Source: Pomphorhynchus laevis (lineage: Eukaryota > Acanthocephala > Palaeacanthocephala > Echinorhynchida > Pomphorhynchidae). From it: a DNA stretch of 64,000 nucleotides. The position numbers and the translations under genes are program-made. The notes under the pieces were generated by a model. It saw nothing but the letters and a program-made list of their open reading frames with translations. It had not been told where the DNA came from and made no database searches. Every line of letters starts with the position of its first letter. Position 1 is the first letter of the stretch. The stretch covers positions 41,232-105,231 of the forward strand of contig WNNJ02001091.1 of NCBI GenBank assembly GCA_012934845.2. Reading direction: 5' to 3'. Positions 22,540 through 36,900 of the stretch are shown here, one piece after another.

Positions 22540-22630
22540 GTTTGATAAATTTTATCAAAATCTTTCAAAACTAAAGCATCTAAAAAAGGTAAACCCGTAT
22601 TAGTTTCCAAATCAATGCTCTACTGTATAT
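22540..22630 (-). pseudogene. Penelope-type RT fragment (second family)
   Basis: The minus strand reads DLETNTGLPFLDALV, the LPFLD motif found near the end of canonical Penelope RTs. It differs from the YLDMNI version of the local family, so it comes from a different PLE. Only about 30 codons are legible. Confidence 0.5.
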
Positions 22631-22907
22631 AAAAATCTTTAAAATTTAATTCACCCAACAAATATTGTTCATTAATATTACTATTTTAATGTTTTGTTAA
22701 ATATCGGCTTTTTCCGGTTCTCAAATTTCGCAGAACGGATTTTTTAGTAAGATACGTACGTTCTTATTCGGCATTTGACCGAGGATAACCATATTACGAG
22801 ATATTCTATTTTTATCTTACGAAAAAAATATAAAAATAAAAAATAGGTTAAAAATATTTTAAAATAGATCTAAATTAAATCATTAATCACAAGTAAAAGG
22901 TGTTTCA

Positions 22908-23495
22908 ATGGGATTTAATAGTAGCCCAATTATAGCTGACTTGTTTTTAAGCTTTATAGAATATGAATTTGTTCATAACTGTGTAAAAACTAAATCTAAA
23001 CAATATAAATATATGAAATATATGTTTCGATACATTGATGATATATGTGTATTTAATTCTAATAATTTTTATTCAATTAGTGAGCACATTTATCCAGAAA
23101 GCCTTATTCTTAACAAAACCAATATTAATGATAAAGAAGGTGTATATCTAGATATGAACATTAAATTAACATTAACTAAAACTACTATTAATTTATATCG
23201 TAAAGATGACATATTTAAATTTACAAGAAACATATTTTTGCATGAGCATTCATGCATACCATATAATATAAAATATAATACATTAAATAATGAAATTTTA
23301 AGAATTGCAACAATATGTAATGATATCGGCTTTCTTCAAAATCATTTAAATAATTTAATAGATACATATTTTAAACTAGGTTACTATAAAAATAACATCA
23401 AGCAGAAAATAGTAAAATATATAAATCAACACAATAATATAAAGAATAAATTTAAACTCTTAAGTGGCAAATTTTTATGGATGGATAATAAATAA
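22908..23495 (+). pseudogene. Penelope-like RT, truncated copy
   Basis: 195 codons from SSPIIADLFL through FRYIDDICV and YLDMNI to FLWMDNK. It is identical at protein level to the same region at 12940-13626. The ATG at 22908 is fortuitous: it falls within the GVPMGG motif, here changed to VSMGF. Confidence 0.8.
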
Positions 23496-23562
23496 TATAC
23501 TTTGCATTAGAATAAGATACTAGATAGTTATTTCAGAGGAAATACATCATTAGCATGTATTT

Positions 23563-23632
23563 GGCCCCGCTGCTATGTTGGGTAGAGGAGTTAGGGGCCG
23601 AAACCTAATAGCATAGCAGTTCCTACTGATGA
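23563..23632 (+). other. PLE 3' structured segment (predicted pseudoknot)
   Basis: GGCCCC 23563-23568, CTGCTATG 23570-23577, GGGGCC 23594-23599, GAAAC 23600-23604, CATAGCAG 23612-23619, CTGATGA 23626-23632. The interleaved complementary blocks predict an H-type pseudoknot. The CTGATGA and GAAA boxes are in the wrong relation for a standard hammerhead. Confidence 0.55.
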
Positions 23633-24707
23633 CTTCTAATTCTTATTCTGATCCAACGTCTGTTATTTATTAGTCAATTCATAAAAATGACGATTATTTT
23701 TAATTTTATTTTTATTTTTTATTTTAATTTTTTTAACTTGATTTAAATTGTAGAAAATCTAAAAACAATTATTAATTTTATTATTAAATTATTAAATTTT
23801 GATTTAGCATTATTATGTTTTGTTTATTTTATAATTATATTAAATACGTAGACTCAGTTAGCTGATTTAATAAAAAATATAAATATTTTGTCTATTATAT
23901 TAATGCGATTTTCTATTTTATTTCTATTTTATTATTTCCAAATAATATATTACATAAGATGCATTTGAGTAAGATTTCATGGCTGTTAAGCTATGCAATA
24001 AATATATTGCTGACACCTTCAACACAGGAGATAGAATATTTACCTGAAAGGTTTACATTGTATTATTAGTTATTACTAAAATATTAAATGAATTATTTTA
24101 TGCTATAAAGACGTGATATCAGGTGAGAAAGGGGATAAAGCAATTCTGATCTGATAGATTCAGCTTTGATCAATAGAAACAATGAGGCGTTTCGTTTATC
24201 TCTAGACTTTGATCACTTTTTCTACACTCGATTGTTAAATTTTAGGATAAAATATGTTAATTTTAAAATAAAATTATGAATATTAGATGCCTTTCAAACA
24301 GTGACGCTCTTCCTTATGATAACTTTATCTAAAATAAAAAAAGTCGTTTAGGGTTTTGCTTTAAAACTTTATTAGCTATGAATAAATTGTGTATTAGACG
24401 AAGGTTATTTTATCAATTGAAATCGAAGTGTGTGAAAACAACCTGGGTTGAGACTTGAAGACTTGGCTTTATGCTATTTTCCCTTTGTATTGATTTCGAT
24501 AAAATCGAAGTCTCGATTTTGAAATGCACCAGCTTCCATTAAAACGATTAATGTCAGTGAAGATTATTCAAGATAATAACGGAATTTTGTCAGAATAATA
24601 ATCAAACGCAATAATCAGGTAATCTAGAAGTATTGGATTTCATGATCCATTATGAACAAATCATTAAATACGAACTTTTGAGTGTCATAATTCTTGATTC
24701 TGCAAAT

Positions 24708-25155
24708 CAAGAAAATTTAAATGATTCGTTCGGTTATATACTTATTTTCCGATGCACATCAGAATTTGTAATTTAAAAAAAATTACTTTGCATAAAAAAC
24801 AAAGAGATAACACTCCTTCGTTTGTTTCATTGAATAAACACCATGGATATTAAAAAACACCATAAAATATATTGATATTTTGAGTCCATATTGAACAATA
24901 CTACATTACAGCAAATGTTATATCCGCATTTATAGTAAAAAAGTTTATATACAAAGGACAATATAATGAGGGTATATATGTCCTTATATATAAAGGACAT
25001 TGTGTGTTGAAAGCAATTGTATATCGGCAATAATAAGTAACATTTTGCAAATTACTGCAAAATATTATATCGGCAAGCAATAAAAACATCATATACATAC
25101 CGCAAACACGTCATCATGACATCCATAAAATGGATATCATCAATAAGTCGATAAT
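24708..25155. other. No gene recognised
   Basis: AT-rich sequence between the inverted-repeat arm and a LINE tail. Short open frames here show no family resemblance. Confidence 0.5.
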
Positions 25156-25159
25156 ATAA

Positions 25160-25345
25160 TATATATTTGTAAGGGTTTTATTAAAAAATACAATCGATCA
25201 AATAAACTAAATAACATAATTAACAAAACAGTAAGTACGACAAATCAACCAACGACTGCAATTTGCACTAGTCTTCTTCGTATTCCCACATTTACGGCCT
25301 CAAATCCAGGGGGTCTGAGCACCCAACCGATCAAACACGCCTCCT
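25160..25345 (-). mobile_element. LINE family A 3' tail fragment
   Basis: Minus-strand match to the C-terminal/3' UTR part of family A (GATCGGTTGGGTGCTCAGA, GGCCGTAAATGTGG), ending in an AATAAAA signal near 25170. It is an extreme 5' truncation of about 190 bp. Confidence 0.65.
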
Positions 25346-26053
25346 GCCAATAATATATATTACCAACCCACCAAATGATCACAAGTCATCAAAGAAAAAT
25401 AATAATTGCATTTAATAATTGTGTGTGGTCATTGCATAACCACACGCACATCTTTAGGAGTGTACTAAATGAACGGATAATCATAAAAAAAAGAAAAATA
25501 TAAAGTCTGAAGTAAAAACCTAAGTATTTTGCGGCATACATAAATTTTAAGATAAACATATTAATCATAAGATTTTAAATAATTCAAATTTTTCAAAACT
25601 AAAGATTTTTATAAACTAGAATTTGTAAAAAACTCATTAAAAAGGCCATATGTAAATATGATGCTCTATATCAGCCGGTGAATTATATGGCTGATGATAA
25701 TGATATACTATCATGAAATAACCCATGATTTGGCTATTTAGAGACCAATATATAAGTAAAACTCTATTACCGTATGTTGAAATGCTGTAACGCGTTATTG
25801 TTGCATAACACTGTGACATTCCGTACATGAAAGTATCCTATGTGATTCGAGAGTTGATCAAGAATAGCGGTTAGGTTGTAATAATTTTGAAAAAATATAA
25901 CCAGGCATGTATTGAATGTTAAAGAAACGCTTTAAATTCATTAGGCCAACTCAATTTTTTGAAATTATATTTTAAGAAACTGAGAAATAATTCACACTAT
26001 CGGTCCCAAGTATGATCTTTACATACTTTTTTAAATGGTAAATAGTCGACAGT

Positions 26054-26222
26054 GGTCCATTATTTATAAAGAATTACTAGAGCTGGATCAAGAAAAGGTG
26101 AAAATTTAATTTGATATTCACTAACCTCTGTTGTCAGCTTCTTTAAATAATTTCTGGTAATTTTTTGAAGATGCTGAAAGTGTTTAGTGAAATATCAAAT
26201 AATATCTTCTCCCATTATTGAT
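26054..26222. repeat. Imperfect foldback within the 1.7-kb unit (unit 1 instance)
   Basis: ATTACTAGAGCTGGATCAAG...TTTGATATTCACTAACCTC pairs loosely with GTGTTTAGTGAAATATCAAA. It is related in sequence and position to the free-standing foldbacks at 60945-61165 and 61985-62180. It recurs at the same place in every unit, for example near 33090-33240 and 36500-36660. Confidence 0.7.
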
Positions 26223-29187
26223 ACCGATTTTATAATTCTTTATTCTTTTATTTTTTCTACTTTTTATAAATCAACCCCAATGTCTTATTTTCTATCATTA
26301 TCAGTACAGTAAAGCAATTCCGGTTAATCGAAAGCGAATTACCATATTTTTCTAAGTTGGAATTCTGAGGCAACATGATATTGTTCAATTTCAATAATTC
26401 GGATTGAATTATTGATTTTTGACGAATTAACAAAGAATTTTACATTTTTGTTAAGTTGGAGAATTTTCAATAGTCCTGAATATTTTGCCATTTTGCCAAT
26501 TGTAATAATCCACTTATGGTTATTTCTTAATATTTCTTTACTGAATTCCAAAAAGCATTGCCATTTTTAATTGCTGCTTCTAAATCCTACTTATTTAATT
26601 GTCTGCTCTTGGTCTAAGTACTTAGCAAACATAATATTATTTTTTATCATATACACCAGCTTTGCAAAAATGAACCCAAACTGAACGACCAAACATTAGT
26701 TTTAATGTCTTTATTATTCTTTTCCCCTCACATCCGGAACCTGACGAAATTACCAAAGGGGTTTTGGATATTGTTATAAATGAAAATGAACACTTGGGTT
26801 TTACCCCAAATGATAATGACGTTTATCATATACCATTAATAATCATACTTTTAATAAAATGTAGCTATATTGTAATAGTCGAAAATTTTGTTTATGATGG
26901 CCTCAGTAGATTGAACATTTTTTTATATTGGACAAAGTTCTACAGATGAAAATATGAATATCGCAACATAAATATACCTGTAAAAAGTGTCGACAATGAT
27001 TTACTATTCCACAATTAAAAAATTTATTTTGTCTCAGAACTCCTATTTAGTAATCAAAACATTCAATTAAACTCACCTATTTTCAAGAATGATAAGGACA
27101 TTTTTAAAAAATTACTGAATAAATTTGTTAATTTGATGTATGAGGTATATTAGTTCTTAATATACATATCATTAACTTATCTGGATATATATTTCATATG
27201 TTTATAAAGTTTAGATCGATTTTTAATGCATTTTTGCATAAATTCAGATTTATAAAGTTATATAAATTCATAAATAATTTTATACTAATGGTCCAATAGT
27301 CTTACTGATTTAGTCATTGTGTTATCAAATATATACTAAATGACATGTAGCTTACTAAGTTATCCATTCGACCTAATGAAATACCTTATTATAATTTGTT
27401 GTTCCATATTTGAACATTTATAACCCATGATTTGGCTATTTAGAACCCAATATATAAGTATAACTCTATTACCGTATGTTGAAATGCTGTAACGCGTTGT
27501 TGTAGCATAACACTGTGACATTCCTTACTTGAAAGTATCCTATGTGATTCAAGAGTTGATCAAGAACATCGGTTAGGTTGTAATAATTTTGAAAAAATAT
27601 AACCAGGCATGTTTTGAATGTTAAAGGAACGCTTTAAATTCATTAGGCCAACTCAATTTTTTGAAATTATATTTTAAGAAACTGAGAAATAATTCACACT
27701 ATCGGTCCCAAGTATGATCTTTACATACTTTATTAAACGGTAAATAGTCGACAGTGGTCCATTATTTATAAAGAATTACTAGAGCTGGATCAAGAAAAGG
27801 TGAAAATTTTATTTGATATTCACTAACCTCTGTTGTCAGCTTCTTTAATTTATTTCTGGTAATTTTTTGAAGATGCTGAAGGTGTTTAGTGAAATATCAA
27901 ATAATATCTTCTCCCTTTATTGATACCGATTTTATAATTCTTTATTCTTTTATTTTTTCTACTTTTTATAAATCAACCCCAATGTCTTATTTTCTATCAT
28001 TATCAGTACAGTAAAGCAATTCCGGTTAATCGAAAGCGAATTACCATATTTTTCTAAGTTGGAATTCTGAAGCAACATGATATTGTTCAATTTCAACAAT
28101 TCGGATTGAATTATTGATTTTTGGCGAATTAACAAAGAATTTTACATTTTTGTTAAGTTGGAGAATTTTCAATAGTCCTGAATATTTTGCCATTTTGCCA
28201 ATTGTAATAATCCACTTATGGTTATTTCTTAATATTTCTTTACTGAATTCCAATAAGCATTGCCATTTTTAATTGCTGCTTCTAAATCCCACTTATTTAA
28301 TTGTCCGCTCTTGGTCTAAGTACTTAGCAAACATCATATTATGTTATATCATACACACCAGCTTTGCAAATATGAACCCAAACTGAACGACCAAACATTA
28401 GTTTTAATGACTTTATTATTCTTTTTCCCCTCACATCCGGAAACTGACGAAATTACCAAAGGGGTTTTGGATATTGTTATAAATGAAAATGAACACTTAG
28501 GTTTTACCCCAAATGTTAATGACGTTTATCATATACCATTAAAATTCATACTTTTAAGAAAATGTGGCTATATTGTAATAGTTGAAAATTTTGTTTATGA
28601 TGGCCTCAGTAGATTGAACATTTTTTTATATTGGACAAAGTTCTACAGATGAATATATGAATATCGCAACATAAATATATCTGTAAAAAGTGTAGACAAT
28701 GATTTACTATTCCACAATTTAAAAAATTATTTTGTCTCAGAACTCCTATTTAGTAATCAAAACATTCAATTAAACTCACCTATTTTCAAGAATGATAAGG
28801 ACATTTTTAAAAAATTACTGAAGAAATTTGTTAATTTGATGTATGAGGTATATTAGTTCTTAATATACATGTCATTAACTTATCTGGATACATATTTCAT
28901 ATTTTTATAAAGTTGAGATCAATTTTTAATGCATTTTTGCATAAATTCAGATTTATAAAGTTATATAAATTCATAAATAATTTTAAACTGATGGTCCAAT
29001 AGTCTTACTGATTTAGTCATTGTGTTATCAAAAATATACAAAATGACATGTAGCTTACTAAGTTATCCATGCGACCTAATGAAATACCTTATTTAATTTA
29101 GTGTACCATATTTGAACATTTATAACCCATGATTTGGCTATTTAGAGCCCAATATATAAGCAAAACTCTATTACCGTATGTTGAAAT

Positions 29188-29559
29188 AAGATAAGATAAG
29201 GATTTTCTTAACCAAAACTTGTAACCGATAAAAAACGTGTTCCACAGAACAAACCATGCAAGAGAAGACAATAATAATATCAATTCGTTAATCATTCAAT
29301 CTTCTATTTATTCTACGGCCTCAGGTCCAGCGGGATCTGAGCCCTCCAGCTAATCCGATACGCCGCTCTTCGACTAAACCACCTCGGGCCTATCACCCCC
29401 CAAAGAATCCAATCTAGGCGGACTATGCGCGGTAATCGCGAGATGAGGAGCTTGAGAAACCTTAGTCTTTGCTCTGGAGGACGTCCTCTCGAAAAGAAGA
29501 CTAATCCCGAGATAGCCCAAGTACCCCAGAGGCGCACTTGGTTTTCCCATTCAACGAAA
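29188..29559 (-). mobile_element. LINE family A insertion, 5'-truncated (372 bp)
   Basis: Encodes the C-terminal QVRLWGTWAISGLVFFSRG and RFLKLLISRLP of family A ORF2, followed by a 3' UTR ending in TTATC repeats. It is flanked by the perfect 11-bp target duplication TATGTTGAAAT (29177-29187 and 29560-29570) within unit 3 of the array, so it inserted after that unit existed. Confidence 0.9.
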
Positions 29560-32500
29560 TATGTTGAAATGCTGTAACGCGTTATTGTTGCATAACACTG
29601 TGACATTCCTTACTTGTAAGTATCCTTTGTGATTCGAGAGTTGATCAAGAATAGCGGTTAGGTTGTAATAATTTTGAAAAAATATAACCAGGCATGTTTT
29701 GAATGTTAAAGGAACGCTTTAAATTCATTAGGCCAACTCAATTTTTTTGAAATTATATTTTAAGAAACTGAGAAATAATTCACACTATCGGTCCCAAGTA
29801 TGATCTTTTCATACTTTTTTAAATGGTAAATAGTCGACAGTGGTCCATTATTTATAAAGAATTACTAGAGCTGGATCAAGAAAAGGTGAAAATTTTATTT
29901 GATATTTACTAACCTCTGTTGTCAGCTTCTTTAAATAATTTCTGGTAATTTTTTGAAGATGCTGAAAGTGTTTAGTGAAATTATCAAATAATATCTTCTC
30001 CCTTTATTGATACCGATTTTATAATTCTTTATTCTTTTATTTTTTCTACTTTTTATAAATCAACCCCAATGTCTTATTTTCTATCATTATCAGTACAGTA
30101 AAGCAATTCCGGTTAATCGAAAGCGAATTACCATATTTTTCTAAGTTGGAATTCTGAAGCAACATGATATTGTTCAATTTCAACAATTCGGATTGAATTA
30201 TTGATTTTTGGCGAATTAACAAAGAATTTTACATTTTTGTTAAGTTGGAGAATTTTCAATAGTCCTGAATATTTTGCCATTTTGCCAATTGTAATAATCC
30301 ACTTATGGTTATTTCTTAATATTTCTTTACTGAATTCCAAAGCGCATTGCCATTTTTAATTGCTGCTTCTAAATCCCACTTATTTAATTGTCCGCTCTTG
30401 GTCTAAGTACTTAGCAAACATCATATTATGTTATATCATACACACCAGCTTTGCAAATATGAACCCAAACTGAACGACCATACATTAGTTTTAATGACTT
30501 TATTATTCTTTTTCCCCTCACATCCGGAACCTGACGAAATTACCAAAGGGGTTTTGGATATTGTTATAAATGGAAATGAACACTTGGGTTTTAACCTTAA
30601 TGATAATGACGTTTATCTTATACCAACGATGGCCTCAGTAGATTAAACAATTTTTTTATATTGGACAAAGTTCTACAGATGAAAATATGAATATCGCAAC
30701 ATAAATATACCTGTAAAAAGTGTCGACAATGATTTACTATTCCACAATTAAAAAATTTATTTGTTCTCAGAACTCCTATCATTAACTTATCATTACATAT
30801 CATTAACTTATCTGGATATATATTTCATATGTTTATAAAGTTGAGATCAATTTTTAACTCATTTTTGCGTAAATTCAGATTTATAATGTTATATAAATTC
30901 ATAAATAATTTTATACTAATGGTCCAATAGTCTTACTGATTTAGTCATTGTGTTATCAAATATATACTAAATGACATGTAGCTTACTAAGTTAGCCATGC
31001 GACCTAATGAAATACCTTATTTAATTTAGTGTACCATATTTGAACATTTATAAACCATGATTTAGATATTTAGAGCCCAATATATAAGTAAAACTCTATT
31101 ACCGTATGTTGAAATGCTGTAACACGTTATTGTAGCATAACACTGTGACATTCCTTACTTGAAAGTATCCTATGTGATTCCAGAGTTAATCAAGAACAGC
31201 GGTTAGGTTGTAATAATTTTGAAAAAATATAACCAGGCATGTTTTGAATGTTAAAGGAACGCTTTAAATTCATTAGGCCAACTCAATTTTTTGAAATTAT
31301 ATTTTAAGAAACTGAGAAATAATGCACACTATCGGTCTCAAGTATGATCTTTAAATAATTTTTTAAACGGTAAATAGTCGACAGTGGTCCATAATTAATA
31401 AAGAATTACTGGAGCTGGATCAAGAATATGTGAAAATTTTATTTGATATTCACTAACCTCTGATGTCAGCTTCTTCGAATAATTTCTGGTAATTTTTTGA
31501 AGATTCTGAAAGTGTTTAGTGAAATATCAAATAATATCTTCTCCCTTTATTGATACCGATTTTATAATTCTTTATTCTTTTATATTTTTTCTACTTTTTA
31601 TAAATCAACCCCAATGTCTGATTTTCTATCATTATCAGTACAGTGAAGCAATTCCGGTTAATCGAAAGCGAATTACCATATTTTTCTAAGTTGGAATTCT
31701 GAAGCAACATGATATTGTTCAATTTCAACAATTCGGATTGAATTATTGATTTTTGGCGAATTAACAAAGAATTTTACATTTTTGTTAAGTTGGAGAATTT
31801 TCAATAGTCCTGAATATTTTGCCATTTTGCCAATTGTAATAATCCACTTATGGTTATTTCTTAATATTTCTTTACTGAATTCCAATAAGCATTGCCATTT
31901 TTAATTGCTGCTTCTAAATCCCACTTATTTAATTGTCCGCTCTTGGTCTAAGTACTTAGCAAACATCATATTATGTTATATCATACACACCAGCTTTGCA
32001 AATATGAACCCAAACTGAACGACCAAACATTAGTTTTAATGTCTTTATTATTCTTTTTCCCCTCACATCCGGAACCTGACGAAATTACCAAAGGGGTTTT
32101 GGATATTGTTATAAATGAAAATGAACACTTGGGTTTTACCCCAAATGATAATGACGTTTATCATATACCATTAATAATCATACTTTTAATAAAATGTAGC
32201 TATATTGTAATAGTCGAAAATTTTGTTTATGATGGCCTCAGTAGATTGAACATTTTTTTATATTGGACAAAGTTCTACAGATGAAAATATGAATATCGCA
32301 ACATAAATATACCTGTAAAAAGTGTCGACAATGATTTACTATTCCACAATTAAAAAATTTATTTTGTCTCAGAACTCCTATTTAGTAATCAAAACATTCA
32401 ATTAAACTCACCTATTTTCAAGAATGATAAGGACATTTTTAAAAAATTACTGCATAAATTTGTTAATTTGATGTATAAGGTATATTAGTTCTTAATATAC

Positions 32501-33377
32501 ATGTCATTAACTTATCTGGATATATATTTCATATGTTTATAAAGTTGAGATCAATTTATTAATGCATTTTTGAATAAATTCAGATTTATAAAGTTATATA
32601 AATTCATAAATAATTTTATACTAATGGTCCAATAGTCTTACTGATTTAGTTATTGTGTTATCAAAAATATACTAAATGACATGTAGCTTACTAAGTTATC
32701 CATTCGACCTAATGAAATACCTTATTTAATTTGTTGTTCCATATTTGAACATTTATAACCCATGATTTGGCTATTTAGAACCCAATATATAAGTAAAACT
32801 CAATTACCATATGTTGAAATGCTGTAACGCGTTGTTGTAGCATAACACTGTGACATTCCTTACTTGAAAGTATCCTATGTGATTCAAGAGTTGATCAAGA
32901 ACATCGGTTAGGTTGTAATAATTTTGAAAAAATATAACCAGGCATGTTTTGAATGTTAAAGGAACGCTTTAAATTCATTAGGCCAACTCAATTTTTTGAA
33001 ATTATATTTTAAGAAACTGAGAAATAATTCACACTATCGGTCTCAAGTATGATCTTTACATACTTTTTTAAATGGTAAATAGTCGACAGTGGTCCATAAT
33101 TAATAAAGAATTACTAGAGCTGGATCAAGAATATGTGAAAATTTTATTTGATATTCACTAACCTCTGATGTCAGCTTCTTCGAATAATTTCTGGTAATTT
33201 TTTGAAGATTCTGAAAGTGTTTAGTGAAATATCAAATAATATCTTCTCCCTTTATTGATACCGATTTTATAATTCTTTATTCTTTTATATTTTTTCTACT
33301 TTTTATAAATCAACCCCAATGTCTGATTTTCTATCATTATCAGTACAGTAAAGCAATTCCGGTTAATCGAAAGCGAA

Positions 33378-33590
33378 TTACCATATTTTTCTAAGTTGGA
33401 ATTCTGAAGCAACATGATATTGTTCAATTTCAACAATTCGGATTGAATTATTGATTTTTGGCGAATTAACAAAGAATTTTACATTTTTGTTAAGTTGGAG
33501 AATTTTCAATAGTCCTGAATATTTTGCCATTTTGCCAATTGTAATAATCCACTTATGGTTATTTCTTAATATTTCTTTACTGAATTCCAA
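33378..33590 (-). other. Conserved short open frame of the array (minus), representative
   Basis: 70 codons starting MEFSKEILRNNHKW, identical in the units at 28041, 30128, 31673, 33378, 35082 and 36787, with two or three differences in the unit at 26339. No known domain is recognised. Identity may simply reflect recent amplification of the unit, so coding status is not established. Confidence 0.25.
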
Positions 33591-33677
33591 TAAGCATTGC
33601 CATTTTTAATTGCTGCTTCTAAATCCCACTTATTTAATTGTCCGCTCTTGGTCTAAGTACTTAGCAAACATCATATT

Positions 33678-33989
33678 ATGTTATATCATACACACCAGCT
33701 TTGCAAATATGAACCCAAACTGAACGACCAAACATTAGTTTTAATGTCTTTATTATTCTTTTTCCCCTCACATCCGGAACCTGACGAAATTACCAAAGGG
33801 GTTTTGGATATTGTTATAAATGAAAATGAACACTTGGGTTTTACCCCAAATGATAATGACGTTTATCATATACCATTAATAATCATACTTTTAATAAAAT
33901 GTAGCTATATTGTAATAGTCGAAAATTTTGTTTACGATGGCCTCAGTAGATTGAACATTTTTTTATATTGGACAAAGTTCTACAGATGA
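33678..33989 (+). other. Conserved short open frame of the array (plus), representative
   Basis: 103 codons (MLYHTHQLCKYEPKLN...) present at 28341, 31973, 33678, 35382 (106) and 37087 (120), shortened to 72 at 30428 and 5'-altered at 26764. A hydrophobic stretch (IPLIIILLIKCSYIVIV) lies at about residues 64-80. The longest version ends in KYICKKCRQ. No family is recognised; it could be a decayed fragment of a transposon gene or chance. Confidence 0.25.
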
Positions 33990-36900
33990 AAATATGAATA
34001 TCGCAACATAAATATACCTGTAAAAAGTGTCGACAATGATTTACTATTCCACAATTAAAAAATTTATTTTGTCTCAGAACTCCTATTTAGTAATCAAAAC
34101 ATTCAATTAAACTCACCTATTTTCAAGAATGATAAGGACATTTTTAAAAAATTACTGCATAAATTTGTTAATTTGATGTATAAGGTATATTAGTTCTTAA
34201 TATACATGTCATTAACCTATCTGGATATATATTTCATATATTTATAAAGTTGAGATCAATTATTAATGCATTTTTGAATAAATTCAGATTTATAAAGTTA
34301 TATAAATTCATAAATAATTTTATACTAATGGTCCAATAGTCTTACTGATTTAGTTATTGTGTTATCAAAAATATACTAAATGACATGTAGCTTACTAAGT
34401 TATCCATTCGACCTAATGAAATACCTTATTTAATTTGTTGTTCCATATTTGAACATTTATAACCCATGATTTGGCTATTTAGAACCCAATATATAAGTAA
34501 AACTCAATTACCGTATGTTGAAATGCTGTAACGCGTTGTTGTAGCATAACACTGTGACATTCCTTACTTGAAAGTATCCTATGTGATTCAAGAGTTGATC
34601 AAGAACATCGGTTAGGTTGTAATAATTTTGAAAAAATATAACCAGGCATGTTTTGAATGTTAAAGGAACGCTTTAAATTCATTAGGCCAACTCAATTTTT
34701 TGAAATTATATTTTAAGAAACTGAGAAATAATTCACACTATCGGTCTCAAGTATGATCTTTACATACTTTTTTAAATGGTAAATAGTCGACAGTGGTCCA
34801 TTATTTATAAAGAATTACTAGAGCTGGATCAAGAAAAGGTGAAAATTTTATTTGATATTCACTAACCTCTGTTGTCAGCTTCTTTAAATAATTTCTGGTA
34901 ATTTTTTGAAGATGCTGAAAGTGTTTAGTGAAATATCAAATAATATCTTCTCCCTTTATTGATACCGATTTTATAATTCTTTATTCTTTTATATTTTTTC
35001 TACTTTTTATAAATCAACCCCAATGTCTTATTTTCTATCATTATCAGTACAGTAAAGCAATTCCGGTTAATCGAAAGCGAATTACCATATTTTTCTAAGT
35101 TGGAATTCTGAAGCAACATGATATTGTTCAATTTCAACAATTCGGATTGAATTATTGATTTTTGGCGAATTAACAAAGAATTTTACATTTTTGTTAAGTT
35201 GGAGAATTTTCAATAGTCCTGAATATTTTGCCATTTTGCCAATTGTAATAATCCACTTATGGTTATTTCTTAATATTTCTTTACTGAATTCCAAAGCGCA
35301 TTGCCATTTTTAATTGCTGCTTCTAAATCCCACTTATTTAATTGTCCGCTCTTGGTCTAAGTACTTAGCAAACATCATATTATGTTATATCATACACACC
35401 AGCTTTGCAAATATGAACCCAAACTGAACGACCAAACATTAGTTTTAATGTCTTTATTATTCTTTTTCCCCTCACATCCGGAACCTGACGAAATTACCAA
35501 AGGGGTTTTGGATATTGTTATAAATGAAAATGAACACTTGGGTTTTACCCCAAATGATAATGACGTTTATCATATACCATTAATAATCATACTTTTAATA
35601 AAATGTAGCTATATTGTAATAGTCGAAAATTTTGTTTACGATGGCCTCAGTAGATTAAACAATTTTTTTATATTGGACAAAGTTCTACAGATGAAAATAT
35701 GAATATCGCAACATAAATATACCTGTAAAAAGTGTCGACAATGATTTACTATTCCACAATTAAAAAATTTATTTTGTCTCAGAACTCCTATTTAGTAATC
35801 AAAACATTCAATTAAACTCACCTATTTTCAAGAATGATAAGGACATTTTTAAAAAATTACTGAATAAATTTGTTAATTTGATGTATGAGGTATATTAGTT
35901 CTTAATATACATATCATTAACTTATCTGGATATATATTTCATATGTTTATAAAGTTAAGATCAATTTTTAATGCATTTTTGCATAAATTCAGATTTATAA
36001 AGTTATATAAATTCATAAATAATTTTATACTAATGGTCCAATAGTCTTACTGATTTAGTCATTGTGTTATCAAATATATACTAAATGACATGTAGCTTAC
36101 TAAGTTAGCCATGCGACCTAATGAAATACCTTATTTAATTTAGTGTACCATATTTGAACATTTATAAACCATGATTTAGCTATTTAGAGCCCAATATATA
36201 AGTAAAACTCTATTACCGTATGTTGAAATGCTGTAACACGTTATTGTAGCATAACACTGTGCCATTCCTTACTTGAAAGTATCCTATGTGATTCAAGAGT
36301 TGATCAAGAACAGCGGTTAGGTTGTAATAATTTTGAAAAAATATAACCAGGCATGTTTTGAATGTTAAAGGAACGCTTTAAATTCATTAGGCCAACTCAA
36401 TTTTTTGAAATTATATTTTAAGAAACTGAGAAATAATGCACACTATCGGTCTTAAGTATGATCTTTACATAATTTTTTAAACGGTAAATAGTCGACAGTG
36501 GTCCATTATTTATAAAGAATTACTAGAGCTGGATCATGAAAAGGTGAAAATTTTATTTGATATTCACTAACCTCTGTTGTCAGCTTCTTTAAATAATTTC
36601 TCGTAATTTTTTGAAGATGCTGAAAGTGTTTAGTGAAATATCAAATAATATCTTCTCCCTTTATTGATACCGATTTTATAATTCTTTATTCTTTTATATT
36701 TTTTCTACTTTTTGTAAATCAACCCCAATGTCTGATTTTCTATCATTATCAGTACAGTGAAGCAATTCCGGTTAATCGAAAGCGAATTACCATATTTTTC
36801 TAAGTTGGAATTCTGAAGCAACATGATATTGTTCAATTTCAACAATTCGGATTGAATTATTGATTTTTGGCGAATTAACAAAGAATTTTACATTTTTGTT

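Larger units (their letters stand above)
22888..23868 (+). mobile_element. Penelope-like element copy, 5'-truncated
   Basis: Plus-strand copy starting abruptly inside the RT and running through the 3' structured segment to TTAGCTGATTTAAT near 23868, where the 12.5-kb copy also stops matching. It is part of the left arm of the 1.8-kb inverted repeat. Confidence 0.72.
22888..24707 (+). repeat. Left arm of 1.8-kb inverted repeat
   Basis: The reverse complement of 43757-45575, close to identical where compared (for example 24121-24190 against 44278-44345). It contains the truncated PLE plus about 840 bp of otherwise unique sequence. The spacer of about 19 kb includes the whole tandem array. Confidence 0.85.

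Noticed and set aside
24827-25098. Overlapping 65-67-codon open frames
   Set aside because: Low-complexity, hydrophobic composition from AT-rich DNA, with no motif and no conservation.
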